From UBA6382 sp963617965 (GTDB taxonomy: Bacteria; Bacteroidota; Bacteroidia; Bacteroidales; Bacteroidaceae), in assembly GCA_963617965.1 (NCBI GenBank), contig CAVEQO010000002.1, forward strand, positions 27,604 through 91,603: 64,000 nt of DNA, given 5' to 3'. This document shows positions 42,893 to 52,246 of this stretch, one piece after another (positions within the stretch are counted from its first letter, which is position 1; each line of letters opens with the position of its first letter). Below the pieces are notes generated by a model, which did not search any database, had not been told where the DNA came from, and worked only from the letters and a program-made list of their open reading frames with translations. The translations under genes and the position numbers were made by a program.

Positions 42893-43582
42893 ATGAAAAA
42901 AGGTATCAACAACTGGTGCGAAGAAAGCCGGCCGCGCGAAAAACTGCTCCGTTTGGGGGCCGAGCACCTTGAGGTGCCAGAACTGATGGCCATACTGATA
43001 GGATCCGGTTCCGCCGAACAGGATGCGGTAAGCCTCATGAAAGAAATATACGCCTCATACAACAACAATCTCTGCACGCTGTCGCACATGACATACGAAG
43101 AACTGACAGCGTTCAAAGGCATCGGCAAGGCCAAGGCCGTAACCATCATGGCCGCCCTTGAACTCGCCCGCCGGCGCATGGAGGCCACTGTCGGCAAAAG
43201 AGACAAGTTTGCCAGCCCGGCGGACATGTTCAATTTTTTCAACTCCAAGATGTGCAACAAGAACACCGAAGTGTTCTGGGTCTTGCTGCTTGACAACCAG
43301 CTGCACCGCCTTGACGACCGCTGCATAAGCGTAGGCGATGTGAAAGGCACTGTGGTAGAGCCGCGCATGGTGTTCAATTACGTGGTGACAAAACAGGCTA
43401 CGGCTTTTGCGGTGGCACACAACCACCCCAGCGGGTCGCCAAAGCCAAGCGAGCAAGACAAGCGGCTCACCGTGCGTCTCAAAAACGTTTCCGCAGAACT
43501 GGGTGTGAGACTCGTGGATCACATCATTGTATGCAACGGAACGAACAACTATTTCAGTTTCTCCCAAGAGGGACTTATGTAG
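42893..43582 (+). CDS. radC: RadC-family JAB/MPN protein
   Basis: 229 residues. A helix-hairpin-helix part (SHMTYEELTAFKGIGKAKAV) precedes a JAB/MPN metalloprotease-like domain with FAVAHNHPSGSPKPSEQD, the His-x-His and distant Asp ligands. Despite its name the DNA repair role of RadC is unproven. ATG at 42893 preferred to an in-frame TTG at 42881. First gene of a run continuing through the DUF59, phosphoesterase and macroglobulin genes. Confidence 0.9.
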   Translation: MKKGINNWCEESRPREKLLRLGAEHLEVPELMAILIGSGSAEQDAVSLMKEIYASYNNNLCTLSHMTYEELTAFKGIGKAKAVTIMAALELARRRMEATVGKRDKFASPADMFNFFNSKMCNKNTEVFWVLLLDNQLHRLDDRCISVGDVKGTVVEPRMVFNYVVTKQATAFAVAHNHPSGSPKPSEQDKRLTVRLKNVSAELGVRLVDHIIVCNGTNNYFSFSQEGLM

Positions 43583-43604
43583 AACTACAACACATATACA
43601 CTGT

Positions 43605-43925
43605 ATGGACAACACATCATTGAGCGTAGAAGAAAACATAGTAAAAGTTCTGAAAACCGTCTACGATCCGGAAATTCCTGCCAATATCTATGATCTTGGG
43701 CTGATCTACAGGATTGACTTCAACCACGATGACGGCTCGCTTGATATAGACATGACACTGACTGCCCCCGGATGTCCCCTTGCCGACTATATAATGGAAG
43801 ACGTCAGGCAGAAGGTACTTGGCGTGGAGGGAGTGAAGACAGCTCAGATAAATCTGGTGTTTGAGCCGGAATGGTCACAGGACATGATGAGCGAAGAAGC
43901 AAAGGCCGACCTCGGTTTTCTCTGA
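43605..43925 (+). CDS. MIP18/SufT-type (DUF59) iron-sulfur assembly protein
   Basis: 106 residues from ATG at 43605. VEENIVKVLKTVYDPEIPAN and IYDLGLIYRID are the DUF59 signature; MTLTAPGCPLADYIMEDV holds the conserved cysteine. Proteins of this type help mature Fe-S clusters. Lies 22 bases after radC and 35 before the phosphoesterase. Confidence 0.88.
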   Translation: MDNTSLSVEENIVKVLKTVYDPEIPANIYDLGLIYRIDFNHDDGSLDIDMTLTAPGCPLADYIMEDVRQKVLGVEGVKTAQINLVFEPEWSQDMMSEEAKADLGFL

Positions 43926-43960
43926 CTTGCGCTTGTGGAAAAGCTTTTGAGCCGACAAAC

Positions 43961-44707
43961 ATGAAAAAGACTTTCTTCATATCCGATGCCCATCTGGGAT
44001 CATGGGCCATAGCCGACAGCCGCCAGCAGGAACAACGTCTCGTGCGTTTCCTTGACTCTGTCAAGGGAGAAGCTGCCGCCGTATATATGCTCGGAGACAT
44101 GTTTGACTTCTGGCACGAATACAAATATGCCGTACCCAAAGGCTTTGTCCGTTTCTTGGGCAAGCTGTGCGAATTGACCGACAGCGGTGTTGAAGTTCAC
44201 CTCATTACGGGAAACCACGACTTGTGGATGAAAGACTACCTGCACACGGAGTGCGGCGTGACAATACATCAGGAAAAAATCATCAGAATAGAGCTCAACG
44301 GCAAACGTTTCTACCTGTCCCACGGCGATGCCATGGACGGCAAAGACCTCGGATACCTCATGCTGCGCGGCATTTTCCGCAACAAGATATGCCAGAAACT
44401 TTTCGCTTCGCTACACCCGCGATGGGGATTGGAATGGGGCTATCTGTGGGCTGGGCACAGCAGGCGGAAACACAACGGACAAGAGGGCATCCGTCTGGCC
44501 GAAGACAAGGACAATACGCTTGCGTTTGTACGCAGGTTTGTACAGACACATCCCGATACCGACTATTTCATAATAGGACACCGTCACATTGACCAGCAGA
44601 CCGCGTTGCCAAATGGCGGCAAATTCATCATTCTGGGTGACTGGATCACAAAATTCACCGTGGCCTCGTTTGACGGCAAAGAACTCTCAACCTACCACTT
44701 TGAATAA
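43961..44707 (+). CDS. LpxH-like UDP-2,3-diacylglucosamine hydrolase
   Basis: Calcineurin-type metallophosphoesterase of 248 residues. Metal ligands: FISDAHLGS, MLGDMFDFWHEY, ITGNHDLWMKDYL, YLSHGDAMDG and IIGHRHIDQ. These fit the enzymes that release lipid X in lipid A synthesis; LpxH activity is inferred from the family, as other phosphoesterases look alike. Cytoplasmic side of the inner membrane. Confidence 0.82.
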   Translation: MKKTFFISDAHLGSWAIADSRQQEQRLVRFLDSVKGEAAAVYMLGDMFDFWHEYKYAVPKGFVRFLGKLCELTDSGVEVHLITGNHDLWMKDYLHTECGVTIHQEKIIRIELNGKRFYLSHGDAMDGKDLGYLMLRGIFRNKICQKLFASLHPRWGLEWGYLWAGHSRRKHNGQEGIRLAEDKDNTLAFVRRFVQTHPDTDYFIIGHRHIDQQTALPNGGKFIILGDWITKFTVASFDGKELSTYHFE

Positions 44708-44730
44708 AATCACGGGACAGGCAATGCCCG

Positions 44731-47700
44731 ATGTTACACCCTCTAAAATCTGTTCTCATGTTCGCAACACATATCAAGTCCCTGCGTACTGCCGTCATGA
44801 CAGTCTTCCTGACAACATTTCCTCTTGCCTCGGTTTCGCAGTCGTACAAGTCTCTGTGGAAGAAAGTCGACAAGGCCTGTTCGCAGGGACTGCCAAAAAC
44901 CGCACTGCGCCACCTTGACGCCATCGTGAACCTGCCGCAAAACGACAACGCCCAACAACTCAAGGCCCTCATCACACGCCTGACGATAGCCAAAGACATT
45001 TCGGAAGACAGCGCGAGGGCAATGCTGCCAAAGATTGAAGCTGCGGCACGGGCCCGGACATCCGGCACCGACATAAGCTTGTGGAACATGGTCTTGGGGT
45101 GGCTGTATGCCAAACAAGATACAAGGCTGTATCCACAAAGCGGCACAAAAGCCATAGCGGCATTCCGCAAGGCAACAGCCAACACCGAAGATCTGGCAGC
45201 AACAAGCAGCCGGCAATATCTCCCCCTCATCCGCAAAGGAAACGACAGCCGCTACTACGGACACGACATGCTAAGCATTGTGTTCCCCTTTGCTGCACAG
45301 CAGCTGCACAATATGCACACACCAAAGACCGATAGCCTGAGCCGCACAGTCATGGGCAGGGAAATAGAATATTACCGGTCAGTCGGCAACCGCACAGCCA
45401 CCCTTCTGGCAAAAATGGACTCTGTGGCCATAACGGCTTCTGCCGGCAAGCAGGTCTACAGGAAACTCATAGAGGACTTCCGGGACTGCCCTCTCGTCAG
45501 TGAGGTCTATGCAGAACTCGCCGGCATGTCTGCCGACAGCGACGCATACAGGCTGACCAACACCGCCCTGGATAAATATCCCGGAGCAAGTGCCGCAAAC
45601 AGGCTCAGGAACACGCTGACAAACATCACACTGCCCACTATCCAGTGTTCCATCGGACAGGGCGTTGTTTATCCTGGCGAAGAAGTGGCTGTTTCCATTG
45701 TACACCGCAACACCGTCTCGGCCACACTGACCTGCACACGGCTTCCTTTCAAAGCCTCCGACAGCAAACTCCACGAACTGACTGAAAAGGATTATGCAAA
45801 GCTGTCACAGAAGCCGGATTTCCGTACCGAACTGACTTTCACCCGTAGACCACCCTACGAATTTGCAACCGACACAACCCGTATCAGGTTTTCCGAAAGT
45901 GGAATATACCTTATGACATTGCAAAGCCCCGAAACCGAGACCGCTTACCGGATTTTGCATGTGTCCGCCCTGGCTGTTGTCCAGTTGCCCCTGCCCGGTC
46001 GCAAGACAAGAATCTGCGTCGCAGACAATGCCAACGGCAAGCCCGTAGCCAACGCCAGAATAAAAATCAGGACTGTCACGGAAGATACACCATCGTGGAA
46101 GGATTATGTCTGCGACGGCAAAGGCGAGCTGACAATAGACTCCCCCAAGCACTTTTCAGAGATTTTCGCCTCGACAACCGACGATGAGGCTCTGCCTGCC
46201 AAAAGACTTGTCATAAGCTATGACTACAAATGGAATTTCCATGACACCTATACGCAGGCAAGAATCTACACAGACCGTGCCGTATACCGTCCCGGACAGA
46301 CGGTAAAAGCCGGAGGTTTTGTCTATCGGCAGGACGGTGACTCCACCTTCACGCAAAGCGGCATTCCACTCAACATTGAACTCCACAACGCAAACGGCAA
46401 GCTGATTGAAAGCGCCCGTCTGACAACCGACGAATTCGGTGCGTTCGGCACTGAATTCGTGTTGCCCAAGGAGTGTCTCAACGGCACGTTCCGCATCAGA
46501 TGCGACCACGGCAGCACCTCTTTTCGCGTGGAAGAGTACAAGCGGCCTACATTTCTGATAAACGTCCGTCAGCCAACTACGGCCTACTCTCCGGGCGACA
46601 CCGTATACGTGGAGGGGAATCTTGCCACCGTTTCGGGGTATCCAATGGGCAATACGGCAGTGTACGGCTACACCGTACGCAACAGAAGCCGCTGGTTCCG
46701 TCTGCCGGGCAGCGACAGCCCCACAACCCGGCGTGATACCGTAGTGACAGATCCCGACGGCAATTTTGTGTTGCCGGTCATACTGTCACGCCCTGATGGA
46801 GACGACAGCGGAACAGGACAGATGTTCTACACGTACACCGTAAACGTCAAGGCGACAGCCGATGACGGCGAGACGCAGGAAAATACACTGCGCATATTTG
46901 TGGGAAACACCAAGGTTTCCGTTTCAACCAACATACCGGACGTTATATGCAGGGAATACCTGCCGGAACTCATCGCCACACAGAACAACTCCATGGGCAA
47001 AACCGTTGACGGCAAGGGCTTCGCGACAATCGTGCAAGGACAGGACACCATGTACAGGGGGGTAATTGACTTTAACAAAAAAGGGCAGTTTGACTTTGTC
47101 AGATCACTGCCTTCCGGCGAATACACCATAACAATATTTCCAGAGGGCGAGACCGACCGCAGGCTTCGCTATGAAAGGGCCTTCACCCTGTTGTCGCTCA
47201 ACGACAACAGGGTGTCAGGGAAATCCCCCTTGCAGGTATGGAGCAGCAACAGCCGGTTCACAGACAACAAGCAACAAGTCCATGTCATGGTGGGCACCCC
47301 TCTCGGCGACACGTGGCTACGCTACGACCTCATGGCCAACGGCAAAGTCATTGACAGTAGGCTGATGCATCTCAACGATACGGTCATCCGCTTTGACTAC
47401 GCCTATTCCGAAGCCTACGGCAACGGCATACACGCACAGTTTGCACTCTTGGCGGACGGCAAACTCCATCGCAAGTCCGTGGTCATTACAAAACCCGTGC
47501 CGGACAAGTCTCTGGAGATCAAATGGAGCACATTCCGCAACAAGCTCACTCCAGGAGCGGAAGAGACGTGGGTCATGCATGTTTCCAAGGACTCCGTGCC
47601 GGTCAGGGCATCAATACTCGCCACCATGTATGATGCCTCGCTCAACAAGTTCGGGACACATTCCTTGCCTTTCTCTCTCAACTACAATCGCACGGTGCCC

Positions 47701-50250
47701 ATGCTGTGTTGGAGTATTGGCTTTCAGAACGGTTTTCATCTGTCGGCAAGCAAGCAGGCGCAAATGTTGAAGGAACATGAACTTGACTTCTCCGTTCCCG
47801 ACCCTGTGCTCTTCAATTTCTACACTTCGTTTGGAGAAAGCCGTTACGGTATTCGGCCGCGGCTGGCAAAAGGTGCCATGCTTTATTCACTCGCCAATGC
47901 CGACAACGTTCAATCACAGGAAACCATTCTGGAGGGGAAAATAGGTGCGGCCGTCTCTGAGGACTCTCTCTTCGACCGGGTAAAACTGCGCACGGACTTC
48001 AGCGAGACGGCTTTCTTCACACCGTCACTGAAGACCAATGCCCAAGGCGATGCATATATGGAATTCAAACTGCCGGAGAGTATAACGTCATGGAATTTCC
48101 ACGCGCTTGCCCATACCACTGGACTTGACTATGCCACAACAGACACCACGATAACCGTAGAAAAACCTTTTGCCGTCCATGCAAACGTTCCGCGCTTTCT
48201 GCGCAACTCCGACAAGACAATTCTTCCGGTCAATGTAACCAACAATTCCGGCAAAGAACAGTCGGGCAAGATACGCCTTACCCTCACAAATACGCTAACA
48301 GGCAGACAAATGGCGCAAACCACACAGCCGTTCAGCGTGGGCCCGGGCGGAAATGTGACAATCGGATTCGCCGTTTCCGTCCCCGACAATGTGTCACTGA
48401 TGATATGTCATGTCGCGGGAATCAGCCGGGATTTCACCGATGCCGAACAACAGTTCATTCCGGTGTTGCCGAGCATTCATCCGCAGCTTTCCACCGTACC
48501 GTTCACCGTGAGCGATTCCGCCAGCCACACCGTACCGTTGAAAGACCTTGGCTACAACGAAGAGGCAAAAAACGCCGCTCTGACATTTGAGTATGTGGCA
48601 AACCCTGTCTGGACACTGCTGACAGCAATGCCCTCAACGGTAGACCATACAACCCCCTGCGCTACGGCACTGGCCGCCAACTACGCCTCGCTCGCAACAG
48701 TTCGCTCTGTTCTCAACCGCTATCCGCAAATCAGGACTCTCGTCCGCTCATGGCAGTCCGCAGACGCTTTGAGCGGTTCTCCGCTTGCCGCTTTGGAGAA
48801 CAATGCGGAACTCAAGGACATAATGCTTGATGAAAGTCCATGGGAACAGGATGCCCTCCGGGAACGCCAACGCCTCACCGCCCTCGCACAAAGCGACAGG
48901 GAGCTCAATCTGAAACAGATGTCCATACTTGACAAACTCAAGGAACTGCAGACATCCGACGGCGGGTGGCAGTGGTTTCCGGGTATGCCGTCAAGCCTCC
49001 ACCTGACGCTGCGGATAACGGAAACCCTTATGCGCTCGAACAGCCAAGACAGCTATTGCAACGACAAAGCCACGACTATGACGGACATGGCCAGAAAATA
49101 CCTCGAAAGCAAAATTCAGAAGATTGTAGCAGAACTCAAGGAAAACAACGCCAAGGAATTGCCTGACGCTTGTATAGAATATCTACACGTCATGGTCATG
49201 GCCAACCGGACAAACAACCCCGAGTGCAAATACCTGCTCAGTCACCTGAAAAAATATTCCGCACACTACAACCTCTATCACAAGGCCGTTGCAGCCAGCG
49301 TGCTCGAAGCCACCGGACACCGCAAGGAGTCTTTGGCTCTGGTGCGCAGCCTTATGGAGCACACCGTTTGTTCACAGGCAACCGGACAGTATTTTGACAG
49401 CGGCAAAGCCCCATCCTCGTGGAATATGTACCGCATACCGACCCAACTCCGAACCTTGGAAACACTCCAGCAAGTATGCCCCGACAGCACAGAGGCAATC
49501 TTCCGGATGAAACAATGGCTGCTGGTCGGCAAACACACACAGGCATGGGCGGAACCGCTTGCCGCAACTCAGGCGATACAGGAACTTGCCGGCACATGGT
49601 CTCTTGACTCTGCACTGGTTCTGCCGGCGGCAATAGAACTGGTCACCGACAAGGGAAAGACTCTCAACATTCTCGACTTTGCGGAAAACAACACTCTCGC
49701 ACCATTGGGCTACATTAAGGCCACCGTCTCCATGAACAAAGCCAACGGGAAACCCGTTTACATTAAAATAGGCGATACCGGCAGTTCCGTCAGCTACGGT
49801 GCCGTATATCTTGTTTCGCAGTTGAACGCATCGCAGACAAAGGCTACAGACTCCGGCATCAGGCTCCGCATGACACTTTACAGGGAAACGGAAGAAGGCT
49901 GGAAAGAAATCACGTCCCACACCACTCTCCGCAAGGGCGACCGTATCAAGGCGCACTACACCATCCAGACATTGCGCGACCTTGACTTCGTAAGTGTCAG
50001 GATTCCGCGGGCTGCCTGCATGGAACCCGTTTCCACAAGTTCCGGTTTCCGCAACGGTTGCTACGTGGCCGTCGAAGATGTCGCCACGACATATTTCTAC
50101 GACAAGGTAGCCAAGGGAGTCCTTGCCATGGAAGAGATATACAACATTGACCGCCAAGGGACATTCTGCATCGCTCCGGCTCAGGCGCAGTGCCAGTATG
50201 CACCTGAATTCATTTCCACCACACCAGCAACACCCGTCCATGTCAAATAG
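44731..50250 (+). CDS. Giant alpha-2-macroglobulin-family protein
   Basis: Up to 1839 residues; ATG at 44758 is an alternative that places the signal peptide (TAVMTVFLTTFPLASVSQS) nearer the start. A helical N-terminal part is followed by many Ig-like MG domains, the MG2-like segment RIYTDRAVYRPGQTVKAGGF being the clearest, then the A2M core (ESITSWNFHALAHTTGLDYA) and an all-helical domain (MSILDKLKELQTSDGGWQWF). Where related proteins have a thioester (C-x-E-Q), this one reads TTPCATALAANYASL, so it keeps Cys but not Glu-Gln. It probably acts in the periplasm or at the surface as a protease trap without covalent capture. Overlaps the next gene by 11 bases. Confidence 0.88.
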   Translation: MLHPLKSVLMFATHIKSLRTAVMTVFLTTFPLASVSQSYKSLWKKVDKACSQGLPKTALRHLDAIVNLPQNDNAQQLKALITRLTIAKDISEDSARAMLPKIEAAARARTSGTDISLWNMVLGWLYAKQDTRLYPQSGTKAIAAFRKATANTEDLAATSSRQYLPLIRKGNDSRYYGHDMLSIVFPFAAQQLHNMHTPKTDSLSRTVMGREIEYYRSVGNRTATLLAKMDSVAITASAGKQVYRKLIEDFRDCPLVSEVYAELAGMSADSDAYRLTNTALDKYPGASAANRLRNTLTNITLPTIQCSIGQGVVYPGEEVAVSIVHRNTVSATLTCTRLPFKASDSKLHELTEKDYAKLSQKPDFRTELTFTRRPPYEFATDTTRIRFSESGIYLMTLQSPETETAYRILHVSALAVVQLPLPGRKTRICVADNANGKPVANARIKIRTVTEDTPSWKDYVCDGKGELTIDSPKHFSEIFASTTDDEALPAKRLVISYDYKWNFHDTYTQARIYTDRAVYRPGQTVKAGGFVYRQDGDSTFTQSGIPLNIELHNANGKLIESARLTTDEFGAFGTEFVLPKECLNGTFRIRCDHGSTSFRVEEYKRPTFLINVRQPTTAYSPGDTVYVEGNLATVSGYPMGNTAVYGYTVRNRSRWFRLPGSDSPTTRRDTVVTDPDGNFVLPVILSRPDGDDSGTGQMFYTYTVNVKATADDGETQENTLRIFVGNTKVSVSTNIPDVICREYLPELIATQNNSMGKTVDGKGFATIVQGQDTMYRGVIDFNKKGQFDFVRSLPSGEYTITIFPEGETDRRLRYERAFTLLSLNDNRVSGKSPLQVWSSNSRFTDNKQQVHVMVGTPLGDTWLRYDLMANGKVIDSRLMHLNDTVIRFDYAYSEAYGNGIHAQFALLADGKLHRKSVVITKPVPDKSLEIKWSTFRNKLTPGAEETWVMHVSKDSVPVRASILATMYDASLNKFGTHSLPFSLNYNRTVPMLCWSIGFQNGFHLSASKQAQMLKEHELDFSVPDPVLFNFYTSFGESRYGIRPRLAKGAMLYSLANADNVQSQETILEGKIGAAVSEDSLFDRVKLRTDFSETAFFTPSLKTNAQGDAYMEFKLPESITSWNFHALAHTTGLDYATTDTTITVEKPFAVHANVPRFLRNSDKTILPVNVTNNSGKEQSGKIRLTLTNTLTGRQMAQTTQPFSVGPGGNVTIGFAVSVPDNVSLMICHVAGISRDFTDAEQQFIPVLPSIHPQLSTVPFTVSDSASHTVPLKDLGYNEEAKNAALTFEYVANPVWTLLTAMPSTVDHTTPCATALAANYASLATVRSVLNRYPQIRTLVRSWQSADALSGSPLAALENNAELKDIMLDESPWEQDALRERQRLTALAQSDRELNLKQMSILDKLKELQTSDGGWQWFPGMPSSLHLTLRITETLMRSNSQDSYCNDKATTMTDMARKYLESKIQKIVAELKENNAKELPDACIEYLHVMVMANRTNNPECKYLLSHLKKYSAHYNLYHKAVAASVLEATGHRKESLALVRSLMEHTVCSQATGQYFDSGKAPSSWNMYRIPTQLRTLETLQQVCPDSTEAIFRMKQWLLVGKHTQAWAEPLAATQAIQELAGTWSLDSALVLPAAIELVTDKGKTLNILDFAENNTLAPLGYIKATVSMNKANGKPVYIKIGDTGSSVSYGAVYLVSQLNASQTKATDSGIRLRMTLYRETEEGWKEITSHTTLRKGDRIKAHYTIQTLRDLDFVSVRIPRAACMEPVSTSSGFRNGCYVAVEDVATTYFYDKVAKGVLAMEEIYNIDRQGTFCIAPAQAQCQYAPEFISTTPATPVHVK

Positions 50251-51271
50251 TTTCATCATACCGTTTGCGGTTTCGCTTCTTGCACTGCTGCCGGCAAAAG
50301 CGCAGCACGCGGAGACCAGACCGCAGCAGAACCTTGCCAAGTGGCATATAACGCCGGCCAATTACAGCGGTATAGCCCGTATTGACACCAGTCTCTACGC
50401 TTTGGTAGATGACAAGAGCCGGGCGGAGGGATTCTTCCTCTTCCAAATAGAACTGGACTCCAATACCGGCAAAATAAAGCACGTGAGCAGCACAGACCTG
50501 AAACATCCGGCCAACCCCGACAGCCTTTCTGCCTATGCCGACTGCGAAGATATAGTGTACGTACCCTCAAGCAACACGGTATTCATAGCGCAGGAGGGCA
50601 CTGCAAGCGTAAAGGAATATACTCTCCGGGGAGAACTTACCGGCAGGTCGCTGTACATTCCCGAAAGCATCGGCTTGGGCAACCAGCGGAGAAACGGCGG
50701 CTTTGAAGCCCTCGCCTATGACGAACAGAGCCGGACATTCTGGCTTACAACAGAGAACAGCCTCAAGACCGACACCCTTATATCCGGCAAAAACGGCAAG
50801 ACCCGTCAACAACTCCGATTCACCGGCTTTGACCGGAGCCTTGCTCCCGTATGCCAACGCCTGTACATAATGGAAGAGCCGCAACTGGACAGAGACGTGA
50901 AATACTACACACACGGAGTGCCGGCAATGACAGCTCTCCCGGACGGGAAACTTTTGGTGATGGAACGCGAACTGTCCATACCCCCCCGCTATCTGGGAGG
51001 CAAAAGTCTGATACGCATATTCGCGGTCAACCCCAAGGAAGCGACCCCACAGGATTCCGCTCTTGCGAAACGGGAAATAGCCACATTCGCTACCCATATC
51101 AGAATCGGCTCCGTCAACTACGCCAACTACGAGGGAATGTGTCTCGGACCGAAGCTGTCTGACGGACGGCAGACTCTGATTCTTGTAAACGACTCGCAGG
51201 CAGGTGCCGGCAACGCCGTCTGCAGGCTCAAAGACTACCTGAAAACAATAATCCTGCCAGCCGGTCTTTGA
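50240..51271 (+). CDS. Exported phytase-like esterase domain protein
   Basis: 343 residues from ATG at 50240, inside the end of the macroglobulin gene. Signal peptide MSNSFIIPFAVSLLALLPAKA. The rest is a beta-propeller-like domain of the phytase-like group: YSGIARIDTSLYALVDDKS, DCEDIVYVPSSNTVFIAQEG, GGFEALAYDEQSRTFWLTTE and NYEGMCLGPKLSDGRQTLIL. Substrate not known; the name of the family does not prove phytase activity. Translational coupling to the macroglobulin suggests a shared envelope role. Confidence 0.8.
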   Translation: MSNSFIIPFAVSLLALLPAKAQHAETRPQQNLAKWHITPANYSGIARIDTSLYALVDDKSRAEGFFLFQIELDSNTGKIKHVSSTDLKHPANPDSLSAYADCEDIVYVPSSNTVFIAQEGTASVKEYTLRGELTGRSLYIPESIGLGNQRRNGGFEALAYDEQSRTFWLTTENSLKTDTLISGKNGKTRQQLRFTGFDRSLAPVCQRLYIMEEPQLDRDVKYYTHGVPAMTALPDGKLLVMERELSIPPRYLGGKSLIRIFAVNPKEATPQDSALAKREIATFATHIRIGSVNYANYEGMCLGPKLSDGRQTLILVNDSQAGAGNAVCRLKDYLKTIILPAGL

Positions 51272-51379
51272 AAGTTGCTCCCCCGTAGCATTGGGATAAA
51301 TCTCTTCCAATTGTTCTGCAGTCAGATTTTCCAACTTGCCATCAAAGAAGTCCCTTACAGAAGTTAGACACACCTGCAC
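51265..51379 (-). pseudogene. Possible gene fragment, unrecognised
   Basis: On the minus strand about 38 codons read VCLTSVRDFFDGKLENLTAE then QLEEIYPNATGEQLSKT, with protein-like composition. It then runs into the antisense of the phytase-like gene. An in-frame stop lies just upstream of a possible GTG at 51379. It may be a remnant inserted at the 3' end of that gene. The rest of the gap to 51501 shows nothing clear. Confidence 0.3.
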
Positions 51380-51501
51380 TTTTATCCGTTTTTAGGAGAA
51401 CCAACAATTCTTCACTGGCAAACGCAATGATTTGACGCAATTGGACATGTGGGATTTCCAACTATTTCGCTCCAAATCTTACTGTTTTAAACTTTCCGTT
51501 G

Positions 51502-51509
51502 TATCTTTG
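51502..51509 (+). promoter_or_regulatory. Promoter -7 element for the PASTA-rluD-ddl operon
   Basis: TATCTTTG fits TAnnTTTG, 38 bases before the start codon at 51548. Confidence 0.55.
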
Positions 51510-51547
51510 CACATGATTTGTAAAACCACCTGTCTTACCCCATCTTC

Positions 51548-52219
51548 ATGACCGACAACCAAAACAATCAGGCAGACCCGCAGAAGAACAGCCCATCACG
51601 CACAAAACCGCAGCAGAAAAAATATCCGCTATGGAAGAACATTTTGGCCATGGCAGTGGTGATGGTATTGTTCGTTGGGGGCGGATACTGGGCATCAGTC
51701 ATATATACACGCCACGGTGAAGAGATTACCATTCCGAATCTGAGCGGCCTTACCGTTGAACAGGCGGAGGAAAGGCTCGGGGCTCTCGGACTTGACGGCG
51801 AAATCCAGGATTCCGTGTACAACCAGTCTGTTGCCAACGGACTGGTGTGCGCCCAGTCCATCAGCCCCGGCGACAAAGTAAAACAAGGTCGCACCATATA
51901 CCTCACCGTCAGCTCCGACATGGCAGACCGGCTTACCCTGCCCGACATTGCAGACAACAGTTCCTACAGGGAAGCCACGGCCAGACTGTCCGCTTTGGGA
52001 TTTACGCTCACTGCGCCGGAATACGTGCAGGGCGAGAAAGACTGGGTCTACGCCGTGAAAAGCAACGGCGGCAATATCCCGGCAGGAACCAAGGTCAAAA
52101 TTACCAATCCGATAACCCTCGTGATAGGCAGGGGCTATTCCAGTCAAGAGGAAGAGACGCTGTCACCTTACGGAGACGACTCTCTCTGTATGGACAACGA
52201 AATTCTTGAACTGTTTTAG
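51548..52219 (+). CDS. Membrane-anchored PASTA-domain protein
   Basis: 223 residues: a Gln/Lys-rich cytoplasmic start, one membrane helix (about 31-53, ILAMAVVMVLFVGGGYWASV), then PASTA repeats outside the membrane: ITIPNLSGLTVEQAEERLGA, LTLPDIADNSSYREATARLS and a shorter third. PASTA domains bind muropeptides or beta-lactam-like ligands in other bacteria. No kinase is attached. Its place before rluD and ddl (D-Ala-D-Ala ligase) fits a cell-wall link. Confidence 0.88.
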   Translation: MTDNQNNQADPQKNSPSRTKPQQKKYPLWKNILAMAVVMVLFVGGGYWASVIYTRHGEEITIPNLSGLTVEQAEERLGALGLDGEIQDSVYNQSVANGLVCAQSISPGDKVKQGRTIYLTVSSDMADRLTLPDIADNSSYREATARLSALGFTLTAPEYVQGEKDWVYAVKSNGGNIPAGTKVKITNPITLVIGRGYSSQEEETLSPYGDDSLCMDNEILELF

Positions 52220-52246
52220 CCTGACGTTATCATCAGCACACAAACA

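Noticed and set aside
50567..51379. Minus-strand open frame of 270 codons opposite the phytase-like gene
   Set aside because: Only its first 38 codons look coding; the rest is antisense of the conserved exported protein.
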